A stretch of 64,000 nucleotides of DNA from Psettodes erumei (GCA_016785225.1 JAFBJZ010000420.1:496001-560000); one strand, 5' to 3'. Counted from the stretch's first letter, positions 25,901 through 38,168 are shown. Program-made: numbers and translations. Notes: generated by a model from the sequence alone, not told the origin.

Positions 25901-28900
25901 ATGAAAACATCGGCCACTTTGGAGGGGACCCAGAGAGAATCACCATCTTTGGCTCCGGAGCTGGTGCCGCCTGTGTGAACCTCCTCATCCTCTCCCACCA
26001 TTCCGAGGGTGAGGTCCTTTGACCGTCATTGTCGCTTCACCGGTCATATAGCCTGCTCAGAAGGGATTAACGTTTGAGGACAGCGTGGGTAACGTATTTC
26101 TTTATAGAGCATGTGTGTAATTTCAATGAACAGCCTAAAGCAGATAAAGATACAGTATTTGGCAATATTAGACGGGGTTCAGTGTGCAGAAGTGAGTCAT
26201 CTGTTGGAAAGCTGCGAAAGTTGAGTAATCTGAAAGAAAACCAGATTGTCAATCTACAGGGCGCTAGAGTCGACAGATGGATAAAAAACCCAGTAGGTCG
26301 TTTGCCGTAAAACCGCTACTCACCTTGGGCCACGAGCTCTGCAATAATCCCAAATAACCCCGTTCCACATGGGAATAAGATCACTGAACTGCGCTGACAA
26401 AATTGTCCTTGTAAAATAAAACAAAGGGTCACGTAAAAAACAAAGAGACAAAAAAATAAGCGAAAAATAGCGTAATAATATGAAACAAACCACGAAAAGG
26501 GCAAAACCTATGAAAAGAATGCAAATTAGATTGAGCTGGGAGATCAGGAGAGGCGCTGTGATAAAGTAGGTTTTATTCTTCAGTGTAAAAACAGTGATCT
26601 TAACTCTTTGGTCTACAGGCTTAAGTGCACGTGCCTGATGTTTCGCCACCAGCAGGTGCCACCACTCTAAAATTTGACTTCCTCTGCATCTTTGACTAAA
26701 ATGCATGACAGAGAAGTGTAAAGTGTGCCAGTGGTTCCCACAATCCTTCATTTTTTTCCCATGGTGCCCTTAATAGAGGTTAAAAAGAGGTAAGAGCCCA
26801 AACAAGAAGTCAGCAGTTTTTCACTTTGTTGCTGTGCAGATTTTTTCGGTAGGTGAACTTCAACTTCTTCCATTCTATTTCCATTTCCACATTTGACAGT
26901 CTTCAACTGCACATAAAGGATTCACATGTGAGACATCTCATCTCCCCAAGCGAGCTAACCATACACTGTGTTTACCTGTTTTGGTCACTACTCTAGAGTC
27001 AGAAGACAAGTTGTGTTGCTATGACAACTGGCAACTGTGAGCTGACCTAACAAGCTGAGTCATAACTGCACATTCAACAGTTTGTTTTGTGTTGTTGTTG
27101 TTTTTTAATACAGTGAATTAAATGCTTATTTCTCCATTTTGACACATTGGAATGCGAAATATGAAATTTGATTCATTAAAATATTAATGTATTATTTTAC
27201 CGGAGAGAAAAAAAAATGACAGCAAACATCTACAAAAATATTTTTGGGAGCCAGAAGAGTAGCCTATATTGCTTATTCAGGACTTTATTTTTGTATTTTT
27301 TGTTTTGGAGTGGCAGATCCATCAAATACCCACCAGATGCTTGACCACTAATCCTCTGATGTGATCTTGGTTCAGACAGTGAATGGCACTCTATGATTTA
27401 CCAAGAACTCAGATTATGTCATTACTGGAGCCGCTGACCTTCACACTGAGGGACTGACCTTGGCCAGATAAACTATCATCTTTTCTCCACACCGTGTATG
27501 AAGCAGGCATTCTGTGCGTGCGCAGCGGGAAAAAAACAAAAAACAAACGCACCTTTTTGTCCGTCACACATTAGAGAATCATCACCAGGACATGGAAAGC
27601 ATCTCAGTAAAGCGGTCGTCTTGGCCAAGTCGTTGGCTGTGAACAGGCTGCCAGCTATCGTTGGCTGCATTGCGCGCCGTCCTATAGACAAAGCCAACCA
27701 CTCACGCATCTACACACATCTACAAGCTGGAGCTGCACCTGAGCTGCTTTGCACGGGCAGCCATGGCTACGCCTGCATTCAGAATCCGTGCGGAATGATT
27801 TTCGAAAACGCATTTTCCGTAACACGCCGAAAGTTCCTCTCGTCGGCCAGTTTGTTGCATGGCTTCAAAATCCCTTAAAAAAGATCACATAATAAGTTTA
27901 GGTTTCGGCTCAGTGGTCCCTACTCGCGTTAACAGACGGTGACTGAACATCCACGTTACAGCTCTGGGTTGTTATGCATAGATTCGTGGCAAAAAAAAAA
28001 AAAATCCTCCTCTGCTCCATGCTCCATCTTGAAGGCGGGCTGCAACACCACAAAGTGCAGAGGAAAAAAAAAAGTTGGAGGGTGAAGAGTTTTTAAAGGT
28101 ACTGTGTGTGTGTGTGTGTGTGTAGTGGAGAGATGAGATGAGCGGCGGAGCTGGAGCTGCAGCTGAGAGGCTTCTTAATTGATTTCACAGGGAGAGGAGC
28201 GGGGGTGGGGCACATGCAGAATATGGGGTGTGGGGGGGTGAGGGGCTTAATTATTAATGACAGAATCTGCAGATAAAACAGAGGGACATCAAGCCACTTT
28301 ACATAACAGTGCAGCGGTGCGAGCGCTTCCCTTTCTCTCCCCCCGCGTCCCTCCCTCTGTCTGTCTCGCTTTATCCAACGTGGCCGTCAAGCCCGCTGCT
28401 CCGTGCGGAGTTGTCACCCTCTTTCTTGCCGCTGCCTCCTCTTGTATGCACTGGAAGCACTTCATTTTCCTACACTAATGCTCATAAAGATTTTTTCCCC
28501 GGCCAGGGAAAGCAGCGGGGTATCTGCTTCATCTCGCTCCGTATGTAACGCTCCACAATTGCTCCTCCTCCAGCATATGCATTATTGAAAGCAACTCGCA
28601 CTGTACAGCCTTGAAGGCCCCATCCGCTGCTCGCACAAAAAAATAAATAAATAAATAAAAATGAAGTGAGGGAGAACAAATGACGGTATGTTTTTTGTTG
28701 AAGCTGTATCTGCTGTGCGTAGGCCTGTTCCAGAGGGCCATCGCTCAGAGCGGCTCCGCCATTTCCAGCTGGTCGGTCAACTACCGGCCGCTGATGTACA
28801 CCAACATCCTGGCGAGGAAGGTCGGCTGCACTCTGGGGGACATGGCCGAGTTGGTGGACTGCCTGCGGAGGAAGAGTTTCCGGGAGCTGGTGGACCAGGA

Positions 28901-31900
28901 CATCCAGCCCGCGCGCTATCACATCGCCTTCGGACCTGTGGTGGACGGGGACGTGGTGCCGGACGACCCCGAGATCCTCATGCAGCAGGTAAGAGCTGGT
29001 TCTCTCCTTAGAGAGCATGAGAGCTACTTACTGTAGCGTTCCGCTATGTCACGTCGTGCTGTGTGTGTGTCGTGACACCAGGGCGAGTTCCTCAACTACG
29101 ACATACTGCTGGGCGTCAACCAGGGGGAGGGCCTGAAGTTTGTGGATGACAGCGAACAAGACGACGGAATATCAGCAGCATCGTTCGACTACACCATCTC
29201 CAACTTTGTGGACAATCTGTATGGATACCCCGATGGTCAGATCCGATTTCACCTTCAAATCATTCATTCGTTTAAACCTGTAGTTTCCCGCCTGCCGTTG
29301 GCCTCTGGCATTGAGAAGTCATTAAAATGATGTTCAAACGTCATACTCGTGGGCCAGGAGAGTCTAAGGCGAGGCGAGGGTCAGGGGTCAGCAAAGTCCA
29401 CACTGCCATTTTGATTTTTTTATTAAATCGTACTAATACTCTTAATCTTACTTAGAATGTATTTGTTTCTGCTGAAGCAGCATTTTTTCCTCTTCATTGT
29501 CTGATGCTAAATGCCAAACAACCCGGACAGGGTCAGTGGAAGTGCGGTGCTCAGACTGAGGGAAAAGTTTCTGTGATGATAGGACATGAAAACAGGAAGA
29601 AAAAAAGCTTTGGAAATCTGATTAATTAAAAGTTTCTTTTGCCTGAATGTTCATGAAGGCTGTGCATTGTGGAACGAGGGGAATGGCCTGTGGTTCGCTT
29701 CCCAACATTTTTGCGATGATTGCGTTCAAATTACGGCTACAAGACGCCGCTTTGTCAAAAACAAATAGAGGTGACTGAATGGAGAAACGTGGCAGGTTGA
29801 TTAATCCGCCGTGCTGCGGTTTGTCCTTTGCCGTAGAGCAAATTTATTCTCTTTAAGGGACAGTTATGCAAAGAGCTCCGTCACTACCGGCTGCAGCAGA
29901 CCTGTTATCGTGGCAGTCCCTCATGTGTCCAACATGTTGACATTGTCTCACCTGTGTCAAAAGCAGAAAAAAACAGCAAAACGTGGGAAATCGAGGAGAA
30001 AAAGTCTCGGATCGAACTGGTCATTTCTTCGATCATTTGTTTGCTGTGATGAACTCACACTGAAGGGGCATAGGATGACATAGATTTTGCAGTATAAAAC
30101 GGTGTTCACAATAAACTATGTTTATGAGGCTTGTTCTGCAGTGGCTCTGGTCTGGCTTTATCGGCCCAGTCCAAGCAGTAAGGCTGAATAGCCGTGCGAG
30201 GACAGGAAGTATGAAAAAAAAAAACACGACGCCATGTAGATAATGACGAAGCTCGCCAGGCGCTGTGTCGCTGCATTCAGCACACACTCACGTTCCTTTC
30301 TGTTTCTTCCCAGGTAAAGATATCCTGAGAGAAACCATAAAATTCATGTACACCGACTGGGCCGACCGGGACAACAGCGACATGCGTAGGAAGACCCTCC
30401 TGGCTCTGTTCACCGACCATCAGTGGGTGGCCCCGGCGGTCGCCACCGCCAAGCTGCACGCCGAGTTCCAGTCGCCCGTCTACTTCTACACCTTTCACCA
30501 CCACTGTCAGACCGAGGCGAGGCCAGACTGGGCGGACGCCGCCCACGGAGATGAGATCCCCTACGTGTTTGGGATTCCCATGGTGGGAGCCACCGACCTC
30601 TTTCCCTGTAACTTCTCCAAGAACGACGTAATGCTCAGCGCCGTGGTCATGACGTATTGGACCAACTTTGCCAAGACGGGGTTAGTAAACTGCCGAGTTG
30701 AAGAGCCACTTTTCTCACGTGTGGCACTAAAGCCAAGTCAGAGGTTGGTTTGAGGGCACGCTGCAAGTCTGCAGTGAGGTGACTGGAAAACGTCTATTTG
30801 GTTTTGTTTTTAGTGACGTGGGGATAGTTTCTGAGCAGGCAGATACTCGTGGGGTTCCAAACATGTTGGCGGGTCAAAACATCTGGGTTCACACTGGGAC
30901 TGACAGTGACATCCAGCACCTGTTCTTTCTGAACCATTAGCTCCTCTAAATCCCACAGCAGGTTTCCGCTCGGTCGCCCCCCTCAGATAGTACATCAGTT
31001 TTTGCAGTAACGTAGGTAATGCTAAGCTGCTCGTCTTTCTTAACGCACAAAAAAAAACATTGGGGATTTTCTTTGTTTCTGCTTCCAGGGATCCTAACCT
31101 ACCGGTTCCTCAGGACACCACCTTCATCCACACCAAGCCCAACCGCTTTGAGGAGGTCATCTGGACCAAATTCAGCTCCAAAGACAAGCAGTACTTGCAT
31201 ATTGGCCTGAAGCCGCGCGTCAGAGACAACTACCGAGCTAACAAGGTGGCCTTCTGGCTGGAGCTGGTGCCTCACCTCCACAGCCTCCACGAGGAAATCA
31301 TCAGCTCCATCACAACTCGACTACCGCCCGGAGGCACCAACCGCTGGAAGGGCCCCCACAGCCCCGGCCCGCGCTCCACACGACACCCGGTAATCTCCAC
31401 CTATCCTCCTGACCCGGAGCCCGACGGCTCGGAGAGGCCCCGTTTTCCTCCCTTCCCCAGCGAGACGAGGGACTACTCCACCGAGCTGAGTGTGACGGTA
31501 GCCGTGGGCGCCTCGCTCCTGTTCCTCAACGTGCTGGCCTTTGCCGCGCTTTACTACAAACGGGATAAGCGCCACGAACTCATGCAGAGACGCCACCGCC
31601 GGCTCTCCCCGCAACGAGGCACGACGATGGGCATGGGCGGCGGCATGGGAGTGGTTGGCGCCCCGCCGCACAACGACCTGGCGCTGAGCCAGGAGGAGGA
31701 GCTAATGTCGCTGCAGATGAAGCAGCAGCGAGTGGAGCTGGAGCACGGCACCCCCCTCCCGTCCCGCGGCGTCCACGGCGACCTGGAGCCGCTCCGGCCT
31801 CCCGTGTGCCCGCCCGACTACACGCTGGCCATGCGGCGAGCGCCGGAGGATGTGCCGCTGATGACAGCCAACACCATCACCATGATCCCCAGCACCATCA

Positions 31901-32022
31901 GCAGCATGCAGCCCCTCCACCCCTTCAACACCTACCCCCCGGTCCCTGCCCCCTCCACTACACCTGTCCCCAGCCACAGCAACAATGCCCTGCCGCACCA
32001 ACACTCCACCACCCGTGTATAG
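6298..32022 (+). CDS. nlgn2: Neuroligin-2, whole spliced coding region (8 exons)
   Basis: Postsynaptic adhesion protein that binds presynaptic neurexins and organises GABA/glycine synapses through gephyrin. Coding exons: 6298-6787, 13486-13539 (cassette), 17769-17918, 25823-26008, 28723-28988, 29082-29235, 30314-30680, 31089-32022. All have AG/GT borders and compatible phases, giving 866 aa (848 without the cassette). Seen in the protein: hydrophobic signal core at about residues 29-42; cholinesterase-like domain to about 630 with GSGAG at 275-279, where Gly277 sits at the esterase Ser position; N-glycosylation sequons in RNATH, NQSED and NFSKN; membrane span about 689-713 followed by YYKRDK; gephyrin motif PPDYTLAMRRAPEDVPL with Tyr800; C-terminal TTRV. 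The first in-frame ATG is 6298, with an in-frame TGA at 6256-6258. The Pro-rich tail and gephyrin motif separate it from neuroligins 1, 3 and 4. Whether it is the a or b fish paralogue is not settled. Confidence 0.97.
9610..9690. repeat. Dispersed fish repeat, fragment 1
   Basis: Contains GTACAGACATTCATGGTTCCCAG followed by an AATCCTAATCC stretch. The same 'acattcatggtccccagaggatgaat' theme recurs at 11341, 54528 and 62062 in this window, so it is a dispersed, non-coding repeat family. I recognise the theme as common in teleost genomes but cannot name it. Confidence 0.6.
11341..11690. repeat. Dispersed fish repeat, tandem group of three units
   Basis: Three diverged units share 'cat(t)catagtccccagag', 'acattcatggtccctaaaggatgaatt' and 'acattcatgttcccctcaggatgaatt'. 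The second and third are followed by a 'tttggtga' core and a 'ctga' tail. Spacing is about 65-140 bp. No ORF or terminal repeats are visible. Confidence 0.65.
13486..13539 (+). CDS. nlgn2: nlgn2 splice-site-A cassette exon (18 aa)
   Basis: A 54-nt exon inside the 11-kb first intron, bordered by CTGAACCTCAG| and |GTATTT. Read in the phase left by exon 1 it gives GPLTKKQDESTMNRPRDE and then joins DIRDRRKKPVML. The family's known splice-site-A insert in NLGN2 begins GPLTKK, so position, phase and sequence agree. The length is a multiple of three, so it can be skipped without a frameshift. This region sits on the esterase-domain surface and tunes partner choice in neuroligins (family knowledge). 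Confidence 0.9.
13582..13608. repeat. A27 homopolymer
   Basis: Run of 27 A residues directly after the cassette exon's downstream intron start; copy number may be unreliable in assembly. Confidence 0.95.
14658..14697. repeat. Paired long G-runs
   Basis: Two uninterrupted G-runs (about 13 and 12 G) separated by a short TGCGCGTGTGAC spacer; G-quadruplex-capable and a likely sequencing trouble spot. Confidence 0.8.
16773..16808. repeat. (TG)n microsatellite
   Basis: About 18 dinucleotide units in nlgn2 intronic sequence. Confidence 0.95.
17769..17918 (+). CDS. nlgn2: nlgn2 coding exon 3
   Basis: Residues 182-231, phase 1 in and out. It carries the conserved core VMLFIHGGSYMEGSGNMFDG and the NYRLGVLG strand of the alpha/beta-hydrolase fold, including the HGG oxyanion-type loop. 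Acceptor GTCGCGCAG, donor GTAAGT. Confidence 0.96.
18839..18869. repeat. (TG)n microsatellite
   Basis: About 15 units in the CpG-rich nlgn2 intron 3. Confidence 0.95.
19622..19648. repeat. (TG)n microsatellite
   Basis: About 13 units, 0.75 kb from the previous array. Confidence 0.95.
19895..19924. repeat. (AC)n microsatellite
   Basis: About 15 units, followed by CGCGCGCACGCAC; with the TG array at 19622 it forms an inverted pair on the same strand. Confidence 0.95.
20443..20464. promoter_or_regulatory. Three tandem TAATTA homeodomain-type sites
   Basis: TAATTA cores start at 20443, 20451 and 20459, an exact 8-bp period in ACTAATTAACTAATTAAC and its continuation. TAATTA is the core bound by many homeodomain proteins. 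The location is a CpG-rich intron of a neuronal gene. Confidence 0.45.
20879..20905. repeat. Perfect inverted repeat (11-bp arms, 5-nt loop)
   Basis: AATCACCAAAT, spacer AATGG, then ATTTGGTGATT. The arms are exact reverse complements. No longer stem was found outside them. Confidence 0.85.
25823..26008 (+). CDS. nlgn2: nlgn2 coding exon 4 with the dead nucleophile elbow
   Basis: Residues 232-293, phase 1 in and out. FLSTGDQSAKGNYGLLDQ leads to ITIFGSGAGAACVNLL. Active cholinesterases have GESAG here; Gly277 replaces the Ser, as in all neuroligins, so the protein is not an enzyme. Acceptor TTTGCCCTGCAG, donor GTGAGG. Confidence 0.96.
26009..28722 (+). other. nlgn2: nlgn2 intron 4
   Basis: Non-coding. 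It is AT-rich from about 26,050 to 27,500. Short homopolymers and a (TG)n near 28,103-28,122 precede a GC-rich stretch at 28,130-28,400 containing TTAATTGATTT and TTAATTATTAATGA motifs. Nothing coding is recognised. Confidence 0.65.
28723..28988 (+). CDS. nlgn2: nlgn2 coding exon 5
   Basis: Residues 294-382. It opens GLFQRAIAQSGSAISSWSVN and closes VVDGDVVPDDPEILMQQ, both highly conserved in NLGN2. The acceptor is CTGTGCGTAG and the donor GTAAGA; the exon ends in phase 0 before a 93-nt intron. Confidence 0.96.
29082..29235 (+). CDS. nlgn2: nlgn2 coding exon 6
   Basis: Residues 383-434. GEFLNYDILLGVNQGEGLKF is followed by the acidic stretch DDSEQDDG and FVDNLYGYPDG. The donor is the non-optimal GTCAGA, but the phase-1 join to GKDILRETIKF restores the family sequence exactly. 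Confidence 0.95.
29236..30313 (+). other. nlgn2: nlgn2 intron 6
   Basis: About 1.08 kb of unique AT-rich sequence; no exon, repeat array or obvious regulatory motif was identified. Confidence 0.65.
30314..30680 (+). CDS. nlgn2: nlgn2 coding exon 7
   Basis: Residues 434-556. It contains MYTDWADRDN, TDHQWVAPAVATAKLHAEF, the fold's structural histidine region FYTFHHHCQ, HGDEIPYVFGIPMVG and the glycosylation site CNFSKND. It ends in phase 2 at ACGGG|GTTAGT and joins GGATCC to read TGDPN. Confidence 0.95.
30681..31088 (+). other. nlgn2: nlgn2 intron 7
   Basis: 408-nt intron with donor GTTAGT and acceptor CTTCCAG. No other feature seen. Confidence 0.8.
31089..32022 (+). CDS. nlgn2: nlgn2 coding exon 8: stalk, membrane span and cytoplasmic tail
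   Basis: Residues 556-866. It covers the dimer-helix region (NKVAFWLELVPHLH), a Pro/Thr-rich stalk, the span SVTVAVGASLLFLNVLAFAA, and a Met/Gly- and Pro-rich tail. The gephyrin-binding segment around Tyr800 is followed by APEDVPLMT. A Pro-rich stretch FNTYPPVP comes next, then HSTTRV and TAG. The exon is GC-rich against its flanks, as in other fish nlgn2 tails. Confidence 0.97.
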
Positions 32023-35000
32023 GACCAGGCACAACCTCTGCGACCCCACTCTGGGCTTACAGAGACACACCACACAAACTGCACCATACAAACTCCACCC
32101 TCACCACCCTCTGTTCTTCTTTGCTAGATCTCTGTCTTTTCTCATCAAGCCCTCGAATAAAGCTGCAGTTTGTAAGATTTTAAGCAGTGAAATACCTCTA
32201 AGATGTAATCATAAATCACAGAGTTGATTTAAAAAAAAAAAAAAAAAAGCTCCTCGGCCAAAAGCCTGCCATCATGCTGTTTCGCCCCGTTAAAGCTCCT
32301 TCAGTGCAGCTTCGAGCTTGAGGCTCTCTCTCAAAATGGAGCTAATCACAGTCAGTCAGGCATCCTACGTGCGGCTTGGTTGTTTTGCGCATGTGTTGTT
32401 GTGTCAGTGTAAAACTAAGTTCAACATGCAGAGTACAAATACTCGTTTTCACCCGTTTAGTGAAGAGACAGTGGCGAGCTGCTTTGTTAGCGTGCAACAT
32501 ATGCTCCAACAAGCTGTCTGTCATAAAGCGGTGATTTCTTGAAACTTACAAATTGCAGCTTTAGAGGCCCAATCTGGAAGTGAGGTTTGGCACCCTGCAT
32601 TGAACACTGTGTCCCAAACAGCTGTCTCTGTGTTCTGATTCTGGTGAATTTTGTTCAGTGCGAAAATGTATTGAACTGGGCCGGGGGGGGGGTGCGAGAA
32701 TGAGCGCTGTTTGACAGCTGGGCACTAGTCTTTCATTTGCTTGAAAACTGAATTTCTTCTATTTCCAGTCAGTCACGCCGCAAATTCAATGCCATCCAAA
32801 GTTCTTGCTTTATTTTTCACAAAAAAAAAAAATATCAGTACAGTCAGAACTGACGCTTTTGAAAACATTTCCAGATTGGGGCTTCAAGCGATGGGTGGCA
32901 CAGGAAATAACTGAATCATTCTCAAGTCTGTGGGATGCAACCTGGAATCCAGGCTGCCCATTAGAACTCACTGCATCTCCACCACACACAGGCTCTAATC
33001 ATGTCCATTACTTCTTTTGTTTCACCCTCATTATCTCTCTGTCTCTATCCCCATCGCAGCTCATTTAACCGCTTCTCTCATTCTGTGCATCTTCCATTGT
33101 AGCTCTTTTTTTTTATTTCATTTTTTTTAATTTAATCAATCCATTTCCATCTTCACTTCTTTCCTCTTCGTCACAATCACTTCTAGACTCTTTTTTCCTT
33201 TTGGAGTCTTTTATACAAAAACACAAATGTAAATGATGTATTATTAATAAATTGTAAGGATATGAATGAAAAAAAAAGATATTCTGATATCTCGTTTTTA
33301 CCAGCATTCTTGGTGCCAAGTACTGTGATAAAAGTTCCTCTTTCACTGGCGTCCAGTGGACCGCCCGGAGAGGTCCATCCTGACTGTATCTTACAAAAAG
33401 GAATTACCATCATAAAAAGTGCCAACCCCCTTCATCTTTCTTTTTGATCCACACACTTCTTCTTTTTTTTTTTTAAATTACACTCAATGTTGCACTGTGG
33501 CTGGTCTCTTCTTTAAAGGGAAATCAGATCAAATCAATATATCCTTGTTTAAAAGAGAAGAATATAAAGTTTTATTATCTGCTGTTTGGGATATTTGCAT
33601 GATGTTTTGGTAGTTTGTTTTTTTTTTTCGTCCTAAAGAGTGTGGACAGAGATCTTTGTTTGTCATTTTGATAATTTGCCTTGTTCTTCATCAGTTTGGT
33701 TTTTGTTTCATTTTGAAAAATCATTTTCATTTTCTATTTTAATATCAACTGCACTTTGTGGCACTTAAAAAGTTAAAGTATTAAGAGATGAATATTGTGT
33801 AAAACTATAATTATAACAAAGAGAGTAAATATGTCCTCTTTATTTTTTTCATTTTCTTAACACCAAGGCTGTGCTGCAAAACTACCAGAAAGACTGATGA
33901 AAGCCTTTTTCTCCCCACCCCCCTTTTTTCGCTCTGTTTCTCTGTCAAGTTTGCACAGTCACTGTCTCTCAATCTCACCTGAAGATAGCACTTTTTTAAG
34001 TTACAAAAAAAGAAACTTTACATGAATAGTCGAAATAAGGTTTTTGTCTGTGACCGACATAAACCACATGCTTCAAGTGTTTGAAGACTGCCTGACAGTT
34101 ATCTTTTTTGGTCTGCTCTTTTGTTGTTTTATGACCCCCCCCCCCCCCACATCCCACCCCACCCCCACCCGCAAAGCGGGAGAGAAGATGAGATATATTT
34201 ATGACAGTCAAAAGGTGAGAAAGCCTTGTATGCGCATTTTTCACATCTTTCGCACAATTGAACACCGCGACGGGTCACGCTCTGGACAATTCTGAAAAGA
34301 AAAGAAAAAAAAAACAAACCACCGGCGACATTAGGACAACACTGGACAAAAGCCGACCGCGATTCAGTGGTTCGTCAGCTACGGTATGATCCGTCAACGC
34401 ACAGAGGATGCATTCTTAAAAATCTGATTTAAAAAGAAATCTTTAATGACAGACATTACTCATAAACCATATACCACAAAAGCAAGGCAAGCGGGATTCA
34501 TTTCCCCCCCCCTCCTTGTAACATTCTGTATCCTGTCTGCTTAGGATAATGACACTCTGGAGCCAGACTGCCATCCCTCACACTGGACTGGAGTAAGCTG
34601 CGAGGACAAAAAGAACAAAAAACCAACACATGAAACAAACTGTACATTTTTTAAGTGTAAGAGAAACAAACTGGAATTTGTAAATATTATGTTTGTCGTT
34701 TGGTTTTGAGTGATTGGCCAGATCTTTTCTTTGTGACAACAGGTGCAAGTTTAGATGACTTACATGATCTTAGCACTCATGCGTATGTTTGATTCTCCTT
34801 TTTTGCCGAGATCTCGAGGGGCAAATATCCACTAGGTTGTTGGCACGAGTACATCTGTCAACACAGATGAGTAATTAACAAAAGAAAAACAGAGCATGGT
34901 TGAGGTCAACATAAACACAAAAAGAAATGCTTACGGCTCAGGTTAGCCTCGATATTGTTGTGATTACAAAATGTTCTTACTGCGTATATGGCTGTCGAAA

Positions 35001-35753
35001 GCATACCGTACACATCTGGCACTATCCCATCAATCATGAAGGAAGCGTTCGAGTTAAATGAGTCCTTTTATTGGTTAAGAAGCCAAAGAACAGCTGCAGA
35101 GAGAACAGACGAGGGAAGGAGAAAAGGGGATGATTGGAGAAAGGCAGAAAAAAAACAAGTGATGTGTTCAAAACAAACCACAAATCAAGAATATTTGCTT
35201 GTGATGCTGTTTGATTTAATAGTTGGTGTGTCACATTGTCTCTACCGTTGTCATGCAGTATAACCAGTAACTTGTACTCCTTTGGTCTTATCTCAATCCA
35301 GTCATGGTGGTTGTTTTGTTTTGCTGCCTTTTACAGTTTTGTCTCAATTTTCTGTTCACAGGTTTATTGACCTGGTTGATTGATGCGGGTTTAATTTGCC
35401 CATGCCAGCCTTACAAATGCAGTTATGCTGTATTGAGGCTGATAGTCCTTTTTTATTTTTTTTCATTTTCGGAAATAAAGGTTTGGAGAGCCAACAGATA
35501 ATGGAAGCACACTCACCAAGTTTACATGTTTACACTACAGTTTGATGTTGGCTTAAAACAAGGGACAAAAGAGGGAGAAAAAACACATCACAGGAATCCA
35601 GATATCTTGTTATTGCAACATTACAACACTGGGATGGTAAAGTGAAGGCTTGCACCTGTTTGTCTGTTTCATTTAGTCTGATTCAGTAACCTGCTTGAAG
35701 CTCAAGATGCTGTGAGAGAGCATTAATGACCAGAAGGGATTGAAAGAAATAAA
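32023..35753 (+). other. nlgn2: Presumed nlgn2 3' UTR and downstream flank
   Basis: AT-rich sequence with T-tracts and no coding potential follows the stop. AATAAA hexamers lie at 32156-32161, 35474-35479 and 35748-35753. A Pumilio-type TGTAAATA lies at 34679-34686 and an A18 run at 32231-32248. The distal hexamers are plausible 3' ends because neuroligin 3' UTRs are usually long, but which one is used cannot be read from sequence. Confidence 0.4.
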
Positions 35754-38168
35754 GTTAATATTTCTATTTCAAATAGAGGCTATTACACACTGTATGTTGT
35801 GTATCTGAACTGGAAAACATTAAAAGACATTCTTAAACAAAAGCATTTGCCAGCCTTCAGTTTTGTCATGTGGTCAGATCGGATTTTAAAGTTGTAATAC
35901 AATTTTTTTTTCATCACGTGTGGTGGTTGAACACGGAGATAGATGCAACATGTGCCCTTCTGCTAGCTCACAGACTTTTGTTTTTTGGCTAACCTGTTAG
36001 CACATGGCTGTTTATTCAAGAAAAGGCAGATATAGATATGCGGAGCAGCTCAACTTTAATTTTCTGTCTTGTTATTGACCACTTGCTGAACGTAAGACCA
36101 ACATTCACACACATTTTATTGTATTTATTTCTGCTGTCTCCATCAAGTCCTGAGGAAAACAGTCAGGTGCTACGTTTGACTCGTTTCACCTGGTAGCTAG
36201 CTTAGCTGCTAACCGCATGGATTTGCTGTGGCTAGCAATTTGGCTAGCTACTGTTAATTCTTTATGGGCCTTGTCGCGTCACGTTAAACAAGTCAGTCAA
36301 ACACTTGTAAAAATTAAAGTGCCAAATATATGTTTGAAGGAAGTGATGCTTGCTTGTCTGTATTTTGTTTTTCTCCAGAAAGAAACAACGTGGCTGCCAC
36401 AAGAGAGCGGCCAACACAGAGAGGACCCGCAGTAAAGTAAGGCTGCTTTAAAAACATGATCCCTGACTATAAAATAGTCATGACCACTGATTTAAATCTT
36501 GTAAACAATTATGGTGTTTGTTCAGTGTGTCTGGTATAGCTAGGAGGCTATATCAAACCGATTTTGCTTGTGTGTTGTTTTTTGCCATCCATTGCAGCAT
36601 TTAACACAAAATGAACTTTCCTGCACAAACACAAAAAGTGACTTTCATTCTGTATGTTCTTTGAGTTATTTAAAGTATTTTCGTTTCAAAGCCTATAAAT
36701 AACTTGGCAGCAGCAGAATCTGTGTTTATTCAGCTGTTGTACACAATAAATCAGTGTTACAGCAAATACACTGGAACAGGCTGATGTACTGGTCCTGCTG
36801 GGGGAACATGCCAATGTACAACCATCGAATCATTCAAGCCCTGGTGTGAAAATAGCTGAATACTTAGTCACGGATACAGATGTATGCACAAGGTTGCACT
36901 TCATTAACACATTAGACCTTAATTGACTAATTGATGATATTCAGGGCGGGATTCTACTGAATATCAGTAATTCTGGACGCAAATGTTGCCAGTTATGAAA
37001 GTGACAAGAGGCTGTTTTCTACAGTGATATCAAGCAGAGTTCAAAATCCATGAGCTACCTAAAGAAACTAAGCTGAAGCTTTGTGAGTGGCAACAAAGTC
37101 GCCTGACCTGAACTTCAAAAAATAACTAAATGTGTAATTTCCCTAATGTTTTACAAACTTTTAAATATATGCATATTTATTTCTGTTATCACCGGTAAGT
37201 AAGTATTTGAACTCACATTAAACCTCTGCTTGCCCATCCAGAGTCACACTTTACCTTCTGATCAATTGATAATTCTTTATACAATGACATCTTTGGTGTT
37301 ATAAATGTCATGGGTCGGATACAGATTATTACCTTGGCAAAACAACAAAGATTGATCATGTCAATAAGCAAACCCTGCCTGCAGCTGGTGTTACAAGAAT
37401 TGTTGAAAGATATTTGGCTTAATATACAAGAATTTCCCACAGGATCAAGCCAAAACTGACTGCATATTTTAACAGTTTATTATCCATCCATACTTTTCTA
37501 ATAGTTTTTTAATAGATCTTCATATCTGAAATACCAAATTTGTACTTTTCTTTTAGAATAAATGGCTTGAATTATTGCTGCGGTAAGAAGCAAGTCATTA
37601 GTCCCTAGTCCAATAAGTCTTATGGATGATGTGCACTGTATTAATCACCACTGTCTTTGTTTCAGCAGATTCATTGTGCTTCAGATGCACTATTGTTGAG
37701 ATGACAGATGCACATTGTAATGTCATAGCATTTGTCTTCTGCACTCAACCCAATTAACTGTGCACTATACTCTGCCGGCTTTTCCCTGCAACCCGTCATG
37801 AGACGAAATACTCTCTTCCCCACACTAGATGGCAGTGTGCAACTAAAATGTGTAGAGAATCCTGGAAAGGACTGATTCTAACCCAGATGAACCAATGCAA
37901 ATGCAAAGCTCAGACTCAGACTTTAGTCATGTAAGTTGTCTATTCAAAAGACATTTGTTGTTCGCAGATGTCAGTTTTGGTAAAGGAGGAGGACTGCTTG
38001 TTTTTTCTTTTGTGTCACACCACATTTGTGATTCTTTGCCTTTGTCACCTCAAAGATGACACGGTAGTGAACTTTTGCTCAACCCAAGTTTAGTATTATG
38101 TGCTTCACATAACCTACTGTGCAGTATAAGTTACACAAACACAATGCGGGCAAGTAAATTAAGATTTT
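35754..38168. other. Intergenic region between nlgn2 and the nuclease gene
   Basis: AT-rich, no gene recognised. A 72-codon frame at 36217 shows no domain and lies in GCTAGC-repeated sequence, so it was not called. An AATAAA at 36745-36750 could be a very distal nlgn2 signal. A CTCF-like match lies at 37822-37835. Confidence 0.6.

Noticed and set aside
28482..29018. 178-codon minus-strand frame
   Set aside because: Antisense shadow of nlgn2 coding exon 5.
36217..36435. 72-codon plus-strand frame between nlgn2 and the nuclease
   Set aside because: Hydrophobic but no recognisable domain, no splice partners, and it lies in repeated GCTAGC-rich intergenic sequence.
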